Shown here piece after piece: positions 8,290-15,045 of a stretch of DNA of 64,000 nt. Location of the stretch: the NCBI RefSeq assembly GCF_002119665.1, contig NZ_CP021111.1, positions 3,472,001-3,536,000 on the forward strand, read 5' to 3'. Below the pieces are notes generated by a model. That model ran no database searches, was not told the DNA's origin, and saw nothing but the letters and a program-made list of their open reading frames with translations. Source of the DNA: Bordetella genomosp. 13. GTDB lineage: Bacteria > Pseudomonadota > Gammaproteobacteria > Burkholderiales > Burkholderiaceae_B. The translations under genes were made by a program, and so were the position numbers. The stretch's first letter is position 1, and each line of letters starts with the position of its first letter.

Positions 8290-9648
8290 ATGTCCCTGGA
8301 TCTCGTACTGACCAACGCCCGAATGATGCTGCCCGGACAGGGCCTGACCCTGGGCACGCTGGGCGTGAAGGACGGCCGCATCGCCGTCATCGCCGAGCAC
8401 GGCGCCGACCTCACGGCCGCCGAAATCATCGATTGCGGCGGGCTGTGGGTGCTGCCCGGCGTCATCGACCCGCACGTGCACTTCGGCTTCGGATCGCCCG
8501 AGACGGACTTCGAGACCGAGGCGCGCACGGCCGTGCTGGGCGGCACGACTTCGGTGCTGTCGTTCCATCGCTCGAAGGACATCCGCGAATCCTGCGACGC
8601 GGCGCGCGAGCGCGGCGAGAGCCAGAGCTGCATCGACTTCGGCTTTCACTTCGGCATCACCAGCCACCTGCACGTCGAGACGCTCGAAGCGATCTCGAAG
8701 CAGTTCGGCGTGACCTCGTACAAGCTGTACATGATGTACAAGGGCGCGGCTGGCCTGTCCAAAGGCTTCACCGACATCGACGACGGCCTGCTGTTCGAGG
8801 CGCTGCGCGCCACCGCGCGCATTCCCGGCGCGATCCTGGGCGTGCACTGCGAGAACGTCGAGGTGATCCCGGTGCTGCGCGACCCGCTGCGCGCCGCCGG
8901 GCGCGACGACCTGAAGGCGTGGAACGAACAGAGCCCCGACTTTCTCGAAGCCGAGAACGTGCACCGCGTGTGCTATTTCGCGTCCAAGACGCAGACCCCG
9001 GTCAATATCGTGCACCTGAGCAGTCGCGAGGCGCTGGACGAAGTGCGGCGCCACCGCCGCCGCAGCACGGCGCCGATCTACGTCGAAACCTGCCCGCACT
9101 ACCTGTTCCTGAACGACGAATCGCCGGCCGGCCCCTACGCCAAGGTGAATCCGCCGGTGCGCGGGCAGGACGACGTCGAGGCCATGTGGGAAGGCGTGCT
9201 GGACGGCTCCATCACCACGGTGGGTTCGGACCACGTGCCGCGCAAGCGCGAGACCAAGGACAAGGACATCTGGGCCGCCAGCAACGGCTTCCCCGGCACG
9301 GGCATGATCCTGCCCATCCTGCTGCACGAGGGATATCACCGCCGCGGCGTGCCGCTGGAGCGGCTGATGGAGATCGCCTCGGGCACCTCGGCGCGCATCT
9401 ACAACATGCCCTCGAAGGGCGGCATCGTGGTCGGCAAGGACGCCGATCTGCTGATCGTCGACCCCGACCTGGAGCGCACCGTGGACCCGGCCACGCTGGA
9501 GTCGCACGCCGACTATTCGCCGTACGAAGGCATGACGCTCAAGGGCTGGCCGATCCGCACGCTGGTGCGAGGCCGCACCGTCATGCAGGACGGCCGCATC
9601 ACCGACGACGCCCGAACCAACCCCGGCGGCCGTTTCCTGCGCCGCTGA
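8290..9648 (+). CDS. Dihydropyrimidinase/hydantoinase-like amidohydrolase
   Basis: A 452-residue member of the amidohydrolase superfamily that hydrolyses cyclic amides or imides with a binuclear metal centre. All metal ligands can be placed: H62 and H64 in GVIDPHVHFGF, the carboxylated lysine K145 in TSYKLYMMYKG, H186 in GVHCEN, H242 in IVHLSS and D314 in VGSDHVPRK. The length suits dihydropyrimidinase, hydantoinase or allantoinase, and the C-terminal KDADLLIVDPD strand is typical. It lies between the aconitase-like gene and an isochorismatase-family amidase. That pairing (ring opening, then removal of the remaining amide) matches pathways for cyclic imides. The natural substrate cannot be read from sequence. 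Confidence 0.88.
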   Translation: MSLDLVLTNARMMLPGQGLTLGTLGVKDGRIAVIAEHGADLTAAEIIDCGGLWVLPGVIDPHVHFGFGSPETDFETEARTAVLGGTTSVLSFHRSKDIRESCDAARERGESQSCIDFGFHFGITSHLHVETLEAISKQFGVTSYKLYMMYKGAAGLSKGFTDIDDGLLFEALRATARIPGAILGVHCENVEVIPVLRDPLRAAGRDDLKAWNEQSPDFLEAENVHRVCYFASKTQTPVNIVHLSSREALDEVRRHRRRSTAPIYVETCPHYLFLNDESPAGPYAKVNPPVRGQDDVEAMWEGVLDGSITTVGSDHVPRKRETKDKDIWAASNGFPGTGMILPILLHEGYHRRGVPLERLMEIASGTSARIYNMPSKGGIVVGKDADLLIVDPDLERTVDPATLESHADYSPYEGMTLKGWPIRTLVRGRTVMQDGRITDDARTNPGGRFLRR

Positions 9649-9684
9649 GCGCCCATCCGCACCGATCATCCGAAGAGGAAATTC

Positions 9685-10410
9685 ATGAGCGACAACAAAC
9701 GAATCTGGGACGACTTCCTGACCGAGCGCGACAAGCTGGTGCTGGCCCAGGCCGGCTACGGCAAGCGCGGCGGCTTCGGCAAGCGCCCGGCCCTGTTCAT
9801 CATCGACGTGCAGTACAACTTCTGCGGCGACAAGCCCGAGGACATCCTCGAGGGCCTGAAGCAGTACCGCACGCACTGCGGCAAGGAAGCCTGGGACGCC
9901 GTGGCCCACATGGTGCCGCTGCTGGAACTGGCGCGCGAGAAGAACATCCCTGTGTTCTACACCGAAAGCGGCCGCCGTCCCGACCTGCTGGACAGCGGCG
10001 TGCAGGTGGGCAAGAACCACCGCGGCGGCGAGAAGACCGTGGTGGCCAACACGCATGCCACGCAGACCGTCGAGCCGCTGGCGCCGCGTCCGCAGGACAT
10101 CCGCATCTCGAAGCAGAAGCCCTCGTGCTTCTTCGGCACCATCTTCATGAGCCACCTGAACTTCCTGGACGTGGACACGCTGATCCTGGTGGGCTGCACC
10201 AGTTCCGGCTGCCTGCGCGCCACGGCGGTGGATGCGTACTCGTACAACTTCAAGGTCATCATCCCCGAGGAAGCGGCGTTCGACCGCTTCCAGGCCAGCC
10301 ACGCCATCAACCTGTTCGACCTGAACTGCAAGTACGCGGACGTCATCCCCAGCAAGGAAGTCGGCGAGTACCTGGCCAGCCTGCCCGCGCCCGCCGCCAA
10401 GGCAGAATAA
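9685..10410 (+). CDS. Isochorismatase-family amidohydrolase (N-carbamoylsarcosine/maleamate amidase-like)
   Basis: A 241-residue cysteine hydrolase of the isochorismatase family. The Asp-Lys-Cys triad is visible: D41 in ALFIIDVQYNF, K143 or K145 in ISKQKPSCFFGT, and C176 in LVGCTSSGCLRATAVDA. The motif PSCFFGT and the G-C-x-S-x-G-C-x-R-A-T pattern resemble N-carbamoylsarcosine amidase and maleamate amidase, which release ammonia from a linear amide. RBS-like GAGGAA precedes the ATG at 9685. The gene follows the amidohydrolase by 36 bases, so it most likely acts on the product of that enzyme as a half-amidase. Confidence 0.85.
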   Translation: MSDNKRIWDDFLTERDKLVLAQAGYGKRGGFGKRPALFIIDVQYNFCGDKPEDILEGLKQYRTHCGKEAWDAVAHMVPLLELAREKNIPVFYTESGRRPDLLDSGVQVGKNHRGGEKTVVANTHATQTVEPLAPRPQDIRISKQKPSCFFGTIFMSHLNFLDVDTLILVGCTSSGCLRATAVDAYSYNFKVIIPEEAAFDRFQASHAINLFDLNCKYADVIPSKEVGEYLASLPAPAAKAE

Positions 10411-10438
10411 GCGGGGCGCGTCGGAACACGGCACGATC

Positions 10439-11467
10439 ATGACGAATATCCCGGCGGGCCCCATTCCGGTCTACCTGCTGACCGGATTCCTGGGCAGCGG
10501 CAAGACCACGCTGCTGTCCAGGCTGGTGCGCAGCGCGGCGTTCGCGGATACGGCCGTCATCATCAACGAGTTCGGCCAGGTCGGGCTCGACCATCGCCTG
10601 CTGGGCAAGGCCAGCGACGAGGACACCGTGCTGCTGGATTCGGGCTGCCTGTGCTGCGCGTTGAACAGCTCGCTGCAGGACGGCCTGGAATCGCTGTATT
10701 ACCGACGCGTGCGCGGCGAGATTCCGCCGTACGCACGCATGGTGGTGGAAACCTCGGGCCTGGCCGATCCGGCGCCGCTGATCAACACCCTGGCCGGCGA
10801 CGCGTCGGTGGCGCGTCACTATCGCTTCGCCGGCGTGATCGCCACGGTCGATGCCGTCAACGGACCGGCCACGCTCGACGCCTATCGCGAAGCCTCGGCG
10901 CAGGCGGCCCTGGCCGACGTGCTGATCATCACCAAGACGGACCTGTGCGCGCCGGAACAGGTGGCGCAGGTGCGCACGGCGCTGGGCGGGCTGAACGGCA
11001 CCGCCCAGGTGCGACTGGCCACGGCCGATACGTCGGAAGGCGAGGCGGACTTCTTCGCGGGCATCCAGGCCGCGCCACGCATGCCTGAGCCGTCCGCCGG
11101 CAACAGCCTCGCCACGCCGCTGGCGCACGTGCTGCGCTACGGCATCGCGTCGTACATCCTGCACGTGAGCAGGCCTGTGACATGGTCCGCCTACGCACGC
11201 TGGGTCGCGCATCTGCAGCGGCACGGCGGGGACCGCCTGCTGCGCGTGAAGGCGATCCTGGATTTCGCCGACGGCGAGCGCTATGCCATCCATGGCGTGC
11301 GGCACCTGTTCAGCCCTCCTCACGCGTTGGGGCCGGCAAAGCGGGACGCGCCAGCCACCGCCATCGTGGTCATCGCGCAGGACATGTCGGCCGAGGAAAT
11401 CGGCGATTCGATGGCCGTGCTGGACCCGGATGCCAGCAACTCGGCATCGCAATCGGCGGTCAGCTAG
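10439..11467 (+). CDS. COG0523 (CobW/Zur-regulated) GTPase metallochaperone
   Basis: A 342-residue P-loop GTPase. Walker A GFLGSGKT is at residues 16-23, the metal-binding CxCC motif CLCC at 70-73, switch sequences NEFGQVGLD and VVETSGLADP follow, and ITKTD is the base-recognition motif. A CobW C-terminal domain occupies the last 100 residues. COG0523 proteins deliver zinc or other metals to client enzymes. Here the gene is the last of the aconitase-amidohydrolase run, which points to metallation of the binuclear amidohydrolase encoded two genes upstream. It is not in a cobalamin cluster, so a CobW name would mislead. Confidence 0.85.
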   Translation: MTNIPAGPIPVYLLTGFLGSGKTTLLSRLVRSAAFADTAVIINEFGQVGLDHRLLGKASDEDTVLLDSGCLCCALNSSLQDGLESLYYRRVRGEIPPYARMVVETSGLADPAPLINTLAGDASVARHYRFAGVIATVDAVNGPATLDAYREASAQAALADVLIITKTDLCAPEQVAQVRTALGGLNGTAQVRLATADTSEGEADFFAGIQAAPRMPEPSAGNSLATPLAHVLRYGIASYILHVSRPVTWSAYARWVAHLQRHGGDRLLRVKAILDFADGERYAIHGVRHLFSPPHALGPAKRDAPATAIVVIAQDMSAEEIGDSMAVLDPDASNSASQSAVS

Positions 11468-11479
11468 ATTGTTAACAGT
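11468..11479. promoter_or_regulatory. Operator-like site C (upstream of the binding-protein gene)
   Basis: ATTGTTAACAGT shares the GTTRACA core of the island motif and is flanked by TTTT. It lies directly behind the COG0523 stop and about 130 bases upstream of site D. Two sites at one promoter would allow cooperative binding or looping. It is the weakest match of the five. Confidence 0.45.
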
Positions 11480-11580
11480 TTTGGCTCGCGGGGTGACATA
11501 CGCAACGTGATCTCCCAACCGCGATCTCAGCATTTTCCCTAATTCAAGCTATTTTCGGCAGGCAGACGGGCGGCAGAGGT

Positions 11581-11618
11581 TTGACTTCATCGACCCGTCG
11601 GCCTAGAGTGTTAACACT
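11581..11618 (+). promoter_or_regulatory. Promoter and operator of the binding-protein gene (site D)
   Basis: -35 TTGACT (11581-11586), 17-base spacer, -10 TAGAGT (11604-11609). The perfect 12-base palindrome AGTGTTAACACT (11607-11618) overlaps the -10 and the predicted transcription start. It is the best-conserved copy of the island motif and defines its symmetry. Confidence 0.65.
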
Positions 11619-11634
11619 AAAACAGGGGAGTTCG

Positions 11635-12645
11635 ATGACGTACCGCAGCACCGCTTTCAATCTTTCCCGCCGTACCGCCGTACTCGGCGGCGTGACCGCC
11701 CTGGCGCTGGCGCCATTTGCGTCCGCCTGGGCGCAGGATGCCGCCGCCGGATTTCCGAAGCGCCCCGTCACGCTGGTGGTGCCCTACACGCCCGGCGGCC
11801 CGACCGACCTCACCGGCCGCATCATCGGCGAGGCGTTGGCCAAGAAGTGGGGCCAGCCGGTGATCATCGAGAACCGTCCCGGCGCGGGCGGCAACATCGG
11901 CTCGGCCATGGTGGCCAAGGCGCAGCCGGATGGCTACACCGTGGTGCTCGGCGTCACCGGCTCGCACGCCATCAACAAGTGGCTGTACAAGAACCTGCCG
12001 TACGACCCGCAGACCGATTTCGAACCGATCGGCATGGCGGCCATCTACGCGAACGCGATCGTGGCCAACCCCGGCGTGCCCGCCAATACGCTGCAGGAGC
12101 TGGTCGCCCTGGCTCGCAAAGAGCCCGCTAAGTACGCCTACGGTTCGGACGGCAACGGCGCGGCCAGCCACCTGTCGATGGAGCTCGTCAAGGCGCAGGC
12201 CAAGATCGAGATGACGCACATCCCGTACAAGGGCAGCGCGCCGCTGCTCAACGATCTGCTGGGCGGCACCGTGCCCGTCGGCATCACCGGCCTGCCCTCC
12301 GCCGCGCCCTATATCCAGTCCGGCAAGCTCAAACTGCTGGCCATCACGTCGGCGCGCGATTACAGCGGCAACAACTATCCCTCCATCGCCAGCCAGGGAT
12401 TCGCCGGCTTCGACACCGCCGCGTTCTCGGGCATCTTCGCGCCCAAGGGCACGCCCAAGGCCATCGTCGACAAGATGTCGGCCGACCTGGCGGCGGTGCT
12501 GGGCCAGGACGACGTAAAGGAAAAAATGCACAAGCTGGGCCTGGAAGTGCAGCCCACGACCTCGGCCGAGTTCGCGGCGTTCCTGTCCAGGCAGATCGCG
12601 CAGTGGCGCGAGGCGGTGCAGATCTCCGGCGCGCAGGTCGACTGA
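11635..12645 (+). CDS. Bug/TctC-family periplasmic substrate-binding protein
   Basis: The start is the ATG at 11635 behind GGGGAG, giving 336 residues; an earlier in-frame start at 11581 would read through the promoter. The signal peptide contains a twin-arginine-like SRRTAVLGG and ends near AWA-Q. Family marks are FPKRPVTLVVPYTPGGPTD, IENRPGAGGNIGS and GYTVVLG. Bug proteins bind di- and tricarboxylates or related acids for tripartite tricarboxylate transporters, or act as sensors. No TctA/TctB membrane genes are in the window, so the permease must be elsewhere. Position inside the island suggests it recognises the pathway substrate or an intermediate. Confidence 0.88.
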   Translation: MTYRSTAFNLSRRTAVLGGVTALALAPFASAWAQDAAAGFPKRPVTLVVPYTPGGPTDLTGRIIGEALAKKWGQPVIIENRPGAGGNIGSAMVAKAQPDGYTVVLGVTGSHAINKWLYKNLPYDPQTDFEPIGMAAIYANAIVANPGVPANTLQELVALARKEPAKYAYGSDGNGAASHLSMELVKAQAKIEMTHIPYKGSAPLLNDLLGGTVPVGITGLPSAAPYIQSGKLKLLAITSARDYSGNNYPSIASQGFAGFDTAAFSGIFAPKGTPKAIVDKMSADLAAVLGQDDVKEKMHKLGLEVQPTTSAEFAAFLSRQIAQWREAVQISGAQVD

Positions 12646-12648
12646 ACG

Positions 12649-14058
12649 ATGGCCATCGTCTCTTCCGATTCCGTCGTGCCGGACGCCGAGTTCGATGTCC
12701 TGGTGATCGGCGCGGGCGGCTGCGGCCTGGCCGCGGCGGTGGCCGCGCACGACGCGGGCGACGGCGTGTCCGTGGCGGTGGTCGAGAAAGCGGAACGCCT
12801 GCAGGGCAACACCATGTTGTCCAGCGGTTCCATCCCGGCGGCCGGCACGCGCATGCAGCGCCAGGCCGGCCTGGCGGACAGCCCGGCCGACTTCGTGGAA
12901 GACCTGCAGCGCATCGCGGGTCCGCACGAGATGCCGGCGCTGACCGCGCGCCTGGCAGGCATCTCGGCCGAGCTGGTGGAATGGCTGGTCGATGCCGCCG
13001 GTGTCGAGCTCACGCTGGTCGAAACCTACAAGCACATCGGCCATCGCCAGTATCGGCTGCATTCGCCCCCCTCGCGGCGCGGCGCCGACCTGATGGACGA
13101 CCTGGCGCGCGCGCTGGACGCGCGCGGCATCCCGCTGGCCTTCGGCAACCCGGCCGTCGAATTGCTGGCCGGTCCGGACGGCGCGGTGCAAGGCGCGATC
13201 ACCCGGACACCGGATGGCGTGCGTACCGTCATCGCGGCGCGCGCGGTCGTGCTGGCCTCGAACGGCTTCGGCGCCAACCGGCCGCTGCTGGCGCGCTTCT
13301 GCCCCGAACTTGCGGCGGCGCCATACGGCGGCAGCACGGGTAGCGAAGGCGAGGCAGTGGTATGGGGCGAGGCGCTCGGCGCCTCGCTGGCCAACATGGG
13401 CGCCTACCAGGCGCATGCCAGCCTGGCCGACCCGCACGGTTCGCTGGTGACCTGGACCGTGGTGGAGAAAGGCGGCGTCGTCGTCGATGCCCAGGGACGG
13501 CGCTTCGGCGACGAGAGCATGGGCTACTCCGCCTTCGCCGCACTGGAACTGGACCGCGCCGGCCCGTTCTACGTCGTGGCCGATACCCGCGTGCGCGACC
13601 TTACCGCCGCGGGCCAGGAAGAGTACGCGGAACTGGTGGCTCACAACGGCGTGCTGCAGGCCGACGATGCACACGCGCTGGCCGCGCGGTTAGGCCTGCC
13701 CGGCGATGCGCTGGCCGATACGCTGTCTGCCGCCGCGGCGGCTGCGCGCGGCGAGGCCGAGGATCCGCATGGCCGCACCCACTGGGGCCTGGGCGCCCTG
13801 CAGGCGCCCTACACCGCCACGCGCATCGGCCCGGCGCTGTTCCACACGCAGGGCGGCCTGCGCGTGGACGATGACGGGCGCGTACTGCGCGCCGACGGCA
13901 GCGCGGTACCCGGCCTGTATGCGGGCGGCGGCGCGGCAGCCGGCATCAGCGGCAACCAGGGCAGCACGGGGTACATGTCGGGCAACGGGCTGCTGTCGGC
14001 TCTGGGATTGGGATATCTGGCCGGCCGCGCCGCAGTGCGCGACATGCGCGCGGCATAG
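12649..14058 (+). CDS. FAD-dependent fumarate reductase/tricarballylate dehydrogenase-like flavoprotein
   Basis: A 469-residue flavoprotein starting 3 bases after the binding-protein stop, so the two are cotranscribed. The dinucleotide-binding GAGGCG is at residues 21-26, with VVEKAERLQGNTMLSSG next. A second FAD contact is at the C-terminus (GLYAGGGAAAGISGNQG, GLLSALGLGYLAG). The family includes fumarate reductase, 3-ketosteroid dehydrogenase and TcuA tricarballylate dehydrogenase; the latter has nearly the same length. It would insert or remove a C=C bond next to carboxylates. In this island, oxidation of a tricarboxylate to an aconitate-like alkene is the simplest guess. No haem or Fe-S partner gene (TcuB-like) is adjacent. 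Confidence 0.82.
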   Translation: MAIVSSDSVVPDAEFDVLVIGAGGCGLAAAVAAHDAGDGVSVAVVEKAERLQGNTMLSSGSIPAAGTRMQRQAGLADSPADFVEDLQRIAGPHEMPALTARLAGISAELVEWLVDAAGVELTLVETYKHIGHRQYRLHSPPSRRGADLMDDLARALDARGIPLAFGNPAVELLAGPDGAVQGAITRTPDGVRTVIAARAVVLASNGFGANRPLLARFCPELAAAPYGGSTGSEGEAVVWGEALGASLANMGAYQAHASLADPHGSLVTWTVVEKGGVVVDAQGRRFGDESMGYSAFAALELDRAGPFYVVADTRVRDLTAAGQEEYAELVAHNGVLQADDAHALAARLGLPGDALADTLSAAAAAARGEAEDPHGRTHWGLGALQAPYTATRIGPALFHTQGGLRVDDDGRVLRADGSAVPGLYAGGGAAAGISGNQGSTGYMSGNGLLSALGLGYLAGRAAVRDMRAA

Positions 14059-14186
14059 GTTCAACGAATACTGGGCAAGCACGGCGAAGCGCACCCAGTC
14101 ATGGCGCCCGTCAGGGCGCCGACCAAGGCAGCCGCATTGCGGGCAGGCATGTCCGCATGACAAAAAAAAGCGGCGCCGGAGGGCCT

Positions 14187-14220
14187 CGGCCGCCGTCGTT
14201 CCACGGAACGGCGGCGGCCG
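14187..14220. terminator. Terminator between convergent flavoprotein and GntR genes
   Basis: CGGCCGCCGTCGTTCC (14187-14202), a 2-base gap, then GGAACGGCGGCGGCCG (14205-14220) gives a 16-bp stem with one mismatch. A run of eight A residues at 14162-14169 provides T residues for the minus-strand transcript, and ATTTATTT follows on the plus side. It probably stops both converging transcripts. Confidence 0.65.
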
Positions 14221-14239
14221 ATTTATTTCGGCGCCAGCC

Positions 14240-14935
14240 CTAGCCCTGGCGCGTCGCGACGCCTGCGCGCACCGGCTCGTCCATCAGGTTTTCGAACAGG
14301 TGATTGGCGGCGCGCTCGATGTGCGAGCGCATCAGCGATTCGGCCAGCGTGGCGTCGCGGGCCTTGATGGCCCGCAGGATCTGCCAGTGCTCGGCATAGG
14401 CGTCGTCCTTGCGTTCGAGCACCGTGCCGGAATGGCGGCGATAGATGCGCAGCAGGTGGTACAGGTCGCCGCACAGCGTGTTGATGATGCGCTGGTTGCG
14501 GCTGGCGCGCACGATGCGCTCATGGAAGTCGAAGATGCGCGGCCGCGCATTGCCTTCGCCGAGGATCTGCGAATGACGATCCTGCTCGAGCTCGGACAGC
14601 AGCACCGCGATCTCGTCGTCGCTCATGTAGCGCGTGGCCAGGTTACAGGCCATGCCTTCCAGCGCCATGCGCATCTGGAAAAGCTCGAGCGCGGATTCGG
14701 CGGACAGCGACACGACGCGTGCCTTCAGGTAGGGCTCGCGGGTGATCAGCTGAATGCCCTGCAGCCGCCGCACCGCCTCGCGCACGGGTCCGCGGCTGAC
14801 GCCGAACTCCTGTGCCAGCGCCACCTCGTTGACCACGCTGCCGGGCAGCAGCCTGCCCTGATAGATGGCGTCGAGCAGGTGATCGAACACCTGGTTGGCC
14901 AAAGGTCCTTCGGAATCGTCCTTGCGGGTCGCCAC
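14240..14935 (-). CDS. GntR-family (FadR/FCD subfamily) transcriptional regulator
   Basis: A 231-residue regulator with a GTG start at 14935 preceded by GGAGG. The N-terminal winged helix-turn-helix covers about residues 10-75 (FGVSRGPVREAVRRLQ). The FCD ligand-binding domain follows (FHERIVRAS, HWQILRAIKARD), with histidines that usually hold a metal next to a carboxylate effector. It is convergent with the catabolic genes, a common place for a local repressor. Its own promoter carries the same operator motif found at the lyase, aconitase and binding-protein promoters, so autoregulation and control of the whole island are likely. The inducer is probably the pathway substrate or an intermediate. 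Confidence 0.88.
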   Translation of the reverse strand: MATRKDDSEGPLANQVFDHLLDAIYQGRLLPGSVVNEVALAQEFGVSRGPVREAVRRLQGIQLITREPYLKARVVSLSAESALELFQMRMALEGMACNLATRYMSDDEIAVLLSELEQDRHSQILGEGNARPRIFDFHERIVRASRNQRIINTLCGDLYHLLRIYRRHSGTVLERKDDAYAEHWQILRAIKARDATLAESLMRSHIERAANHLFENLMDEPVRAGVATRQG

Positions 14936-14948
14936 GCGACCTCCGTCT

Positions 14949-14956
14949 TGTATACA
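14949..14956. promoter_or_regulatory. TGTATACA palindrome in the GntR leader
   Basis: TTGTATACAG, with the perfect palindrome TGTATACA, lies 14 bases upstream of the GTG start. TTGTATACAA-like sites are known operators for FCD-type GntR proteins. It occurs only once in the island, unlike the AGTGTYRACRCT motif, so it may bind a different regulator or be fortuitous. Confidence 0.35.
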
Positions 14957-14966
14957 GATAGGCGCT

Positions 14967-15000
14967 AGGCTAACAACCGGCGCGCAAAAGTGTCAACGCT
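14967..15000 (-). promoter_or_regulatory. Promoter and operator of the GntR gene (site E)
   Basis: AGTGTCAACGCT (14989-15000) preceded by AAA. On the minus strand -35 TTGACA is at 14991-14996 and -10 TAGCCT at 14967-14972, 18 bases apart. The layout is nearly the same as at the lyase promoter (site A), including the TTGACACTTTTG stretch and the TTAG-S-CTA around the -10. Confidence 0.65.
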
Positions 15001-15045
15001 TGCCGCCCGAAATGGCCGGAATCCCGCCCGAATCCGCCGCGTTCT

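Noticed and set aside
8038..10464. 808-codon antisense frame spanning three genes
   Set aside because: Crosses gene boundaries on the other strand and has shadow-type composition.
10439..11467. CobW of cobalamin synthesis
   Set aside because: No cobalamin genes nearby; the setting with a metal amidohydrolase fits a general COG0523 chaperone better.
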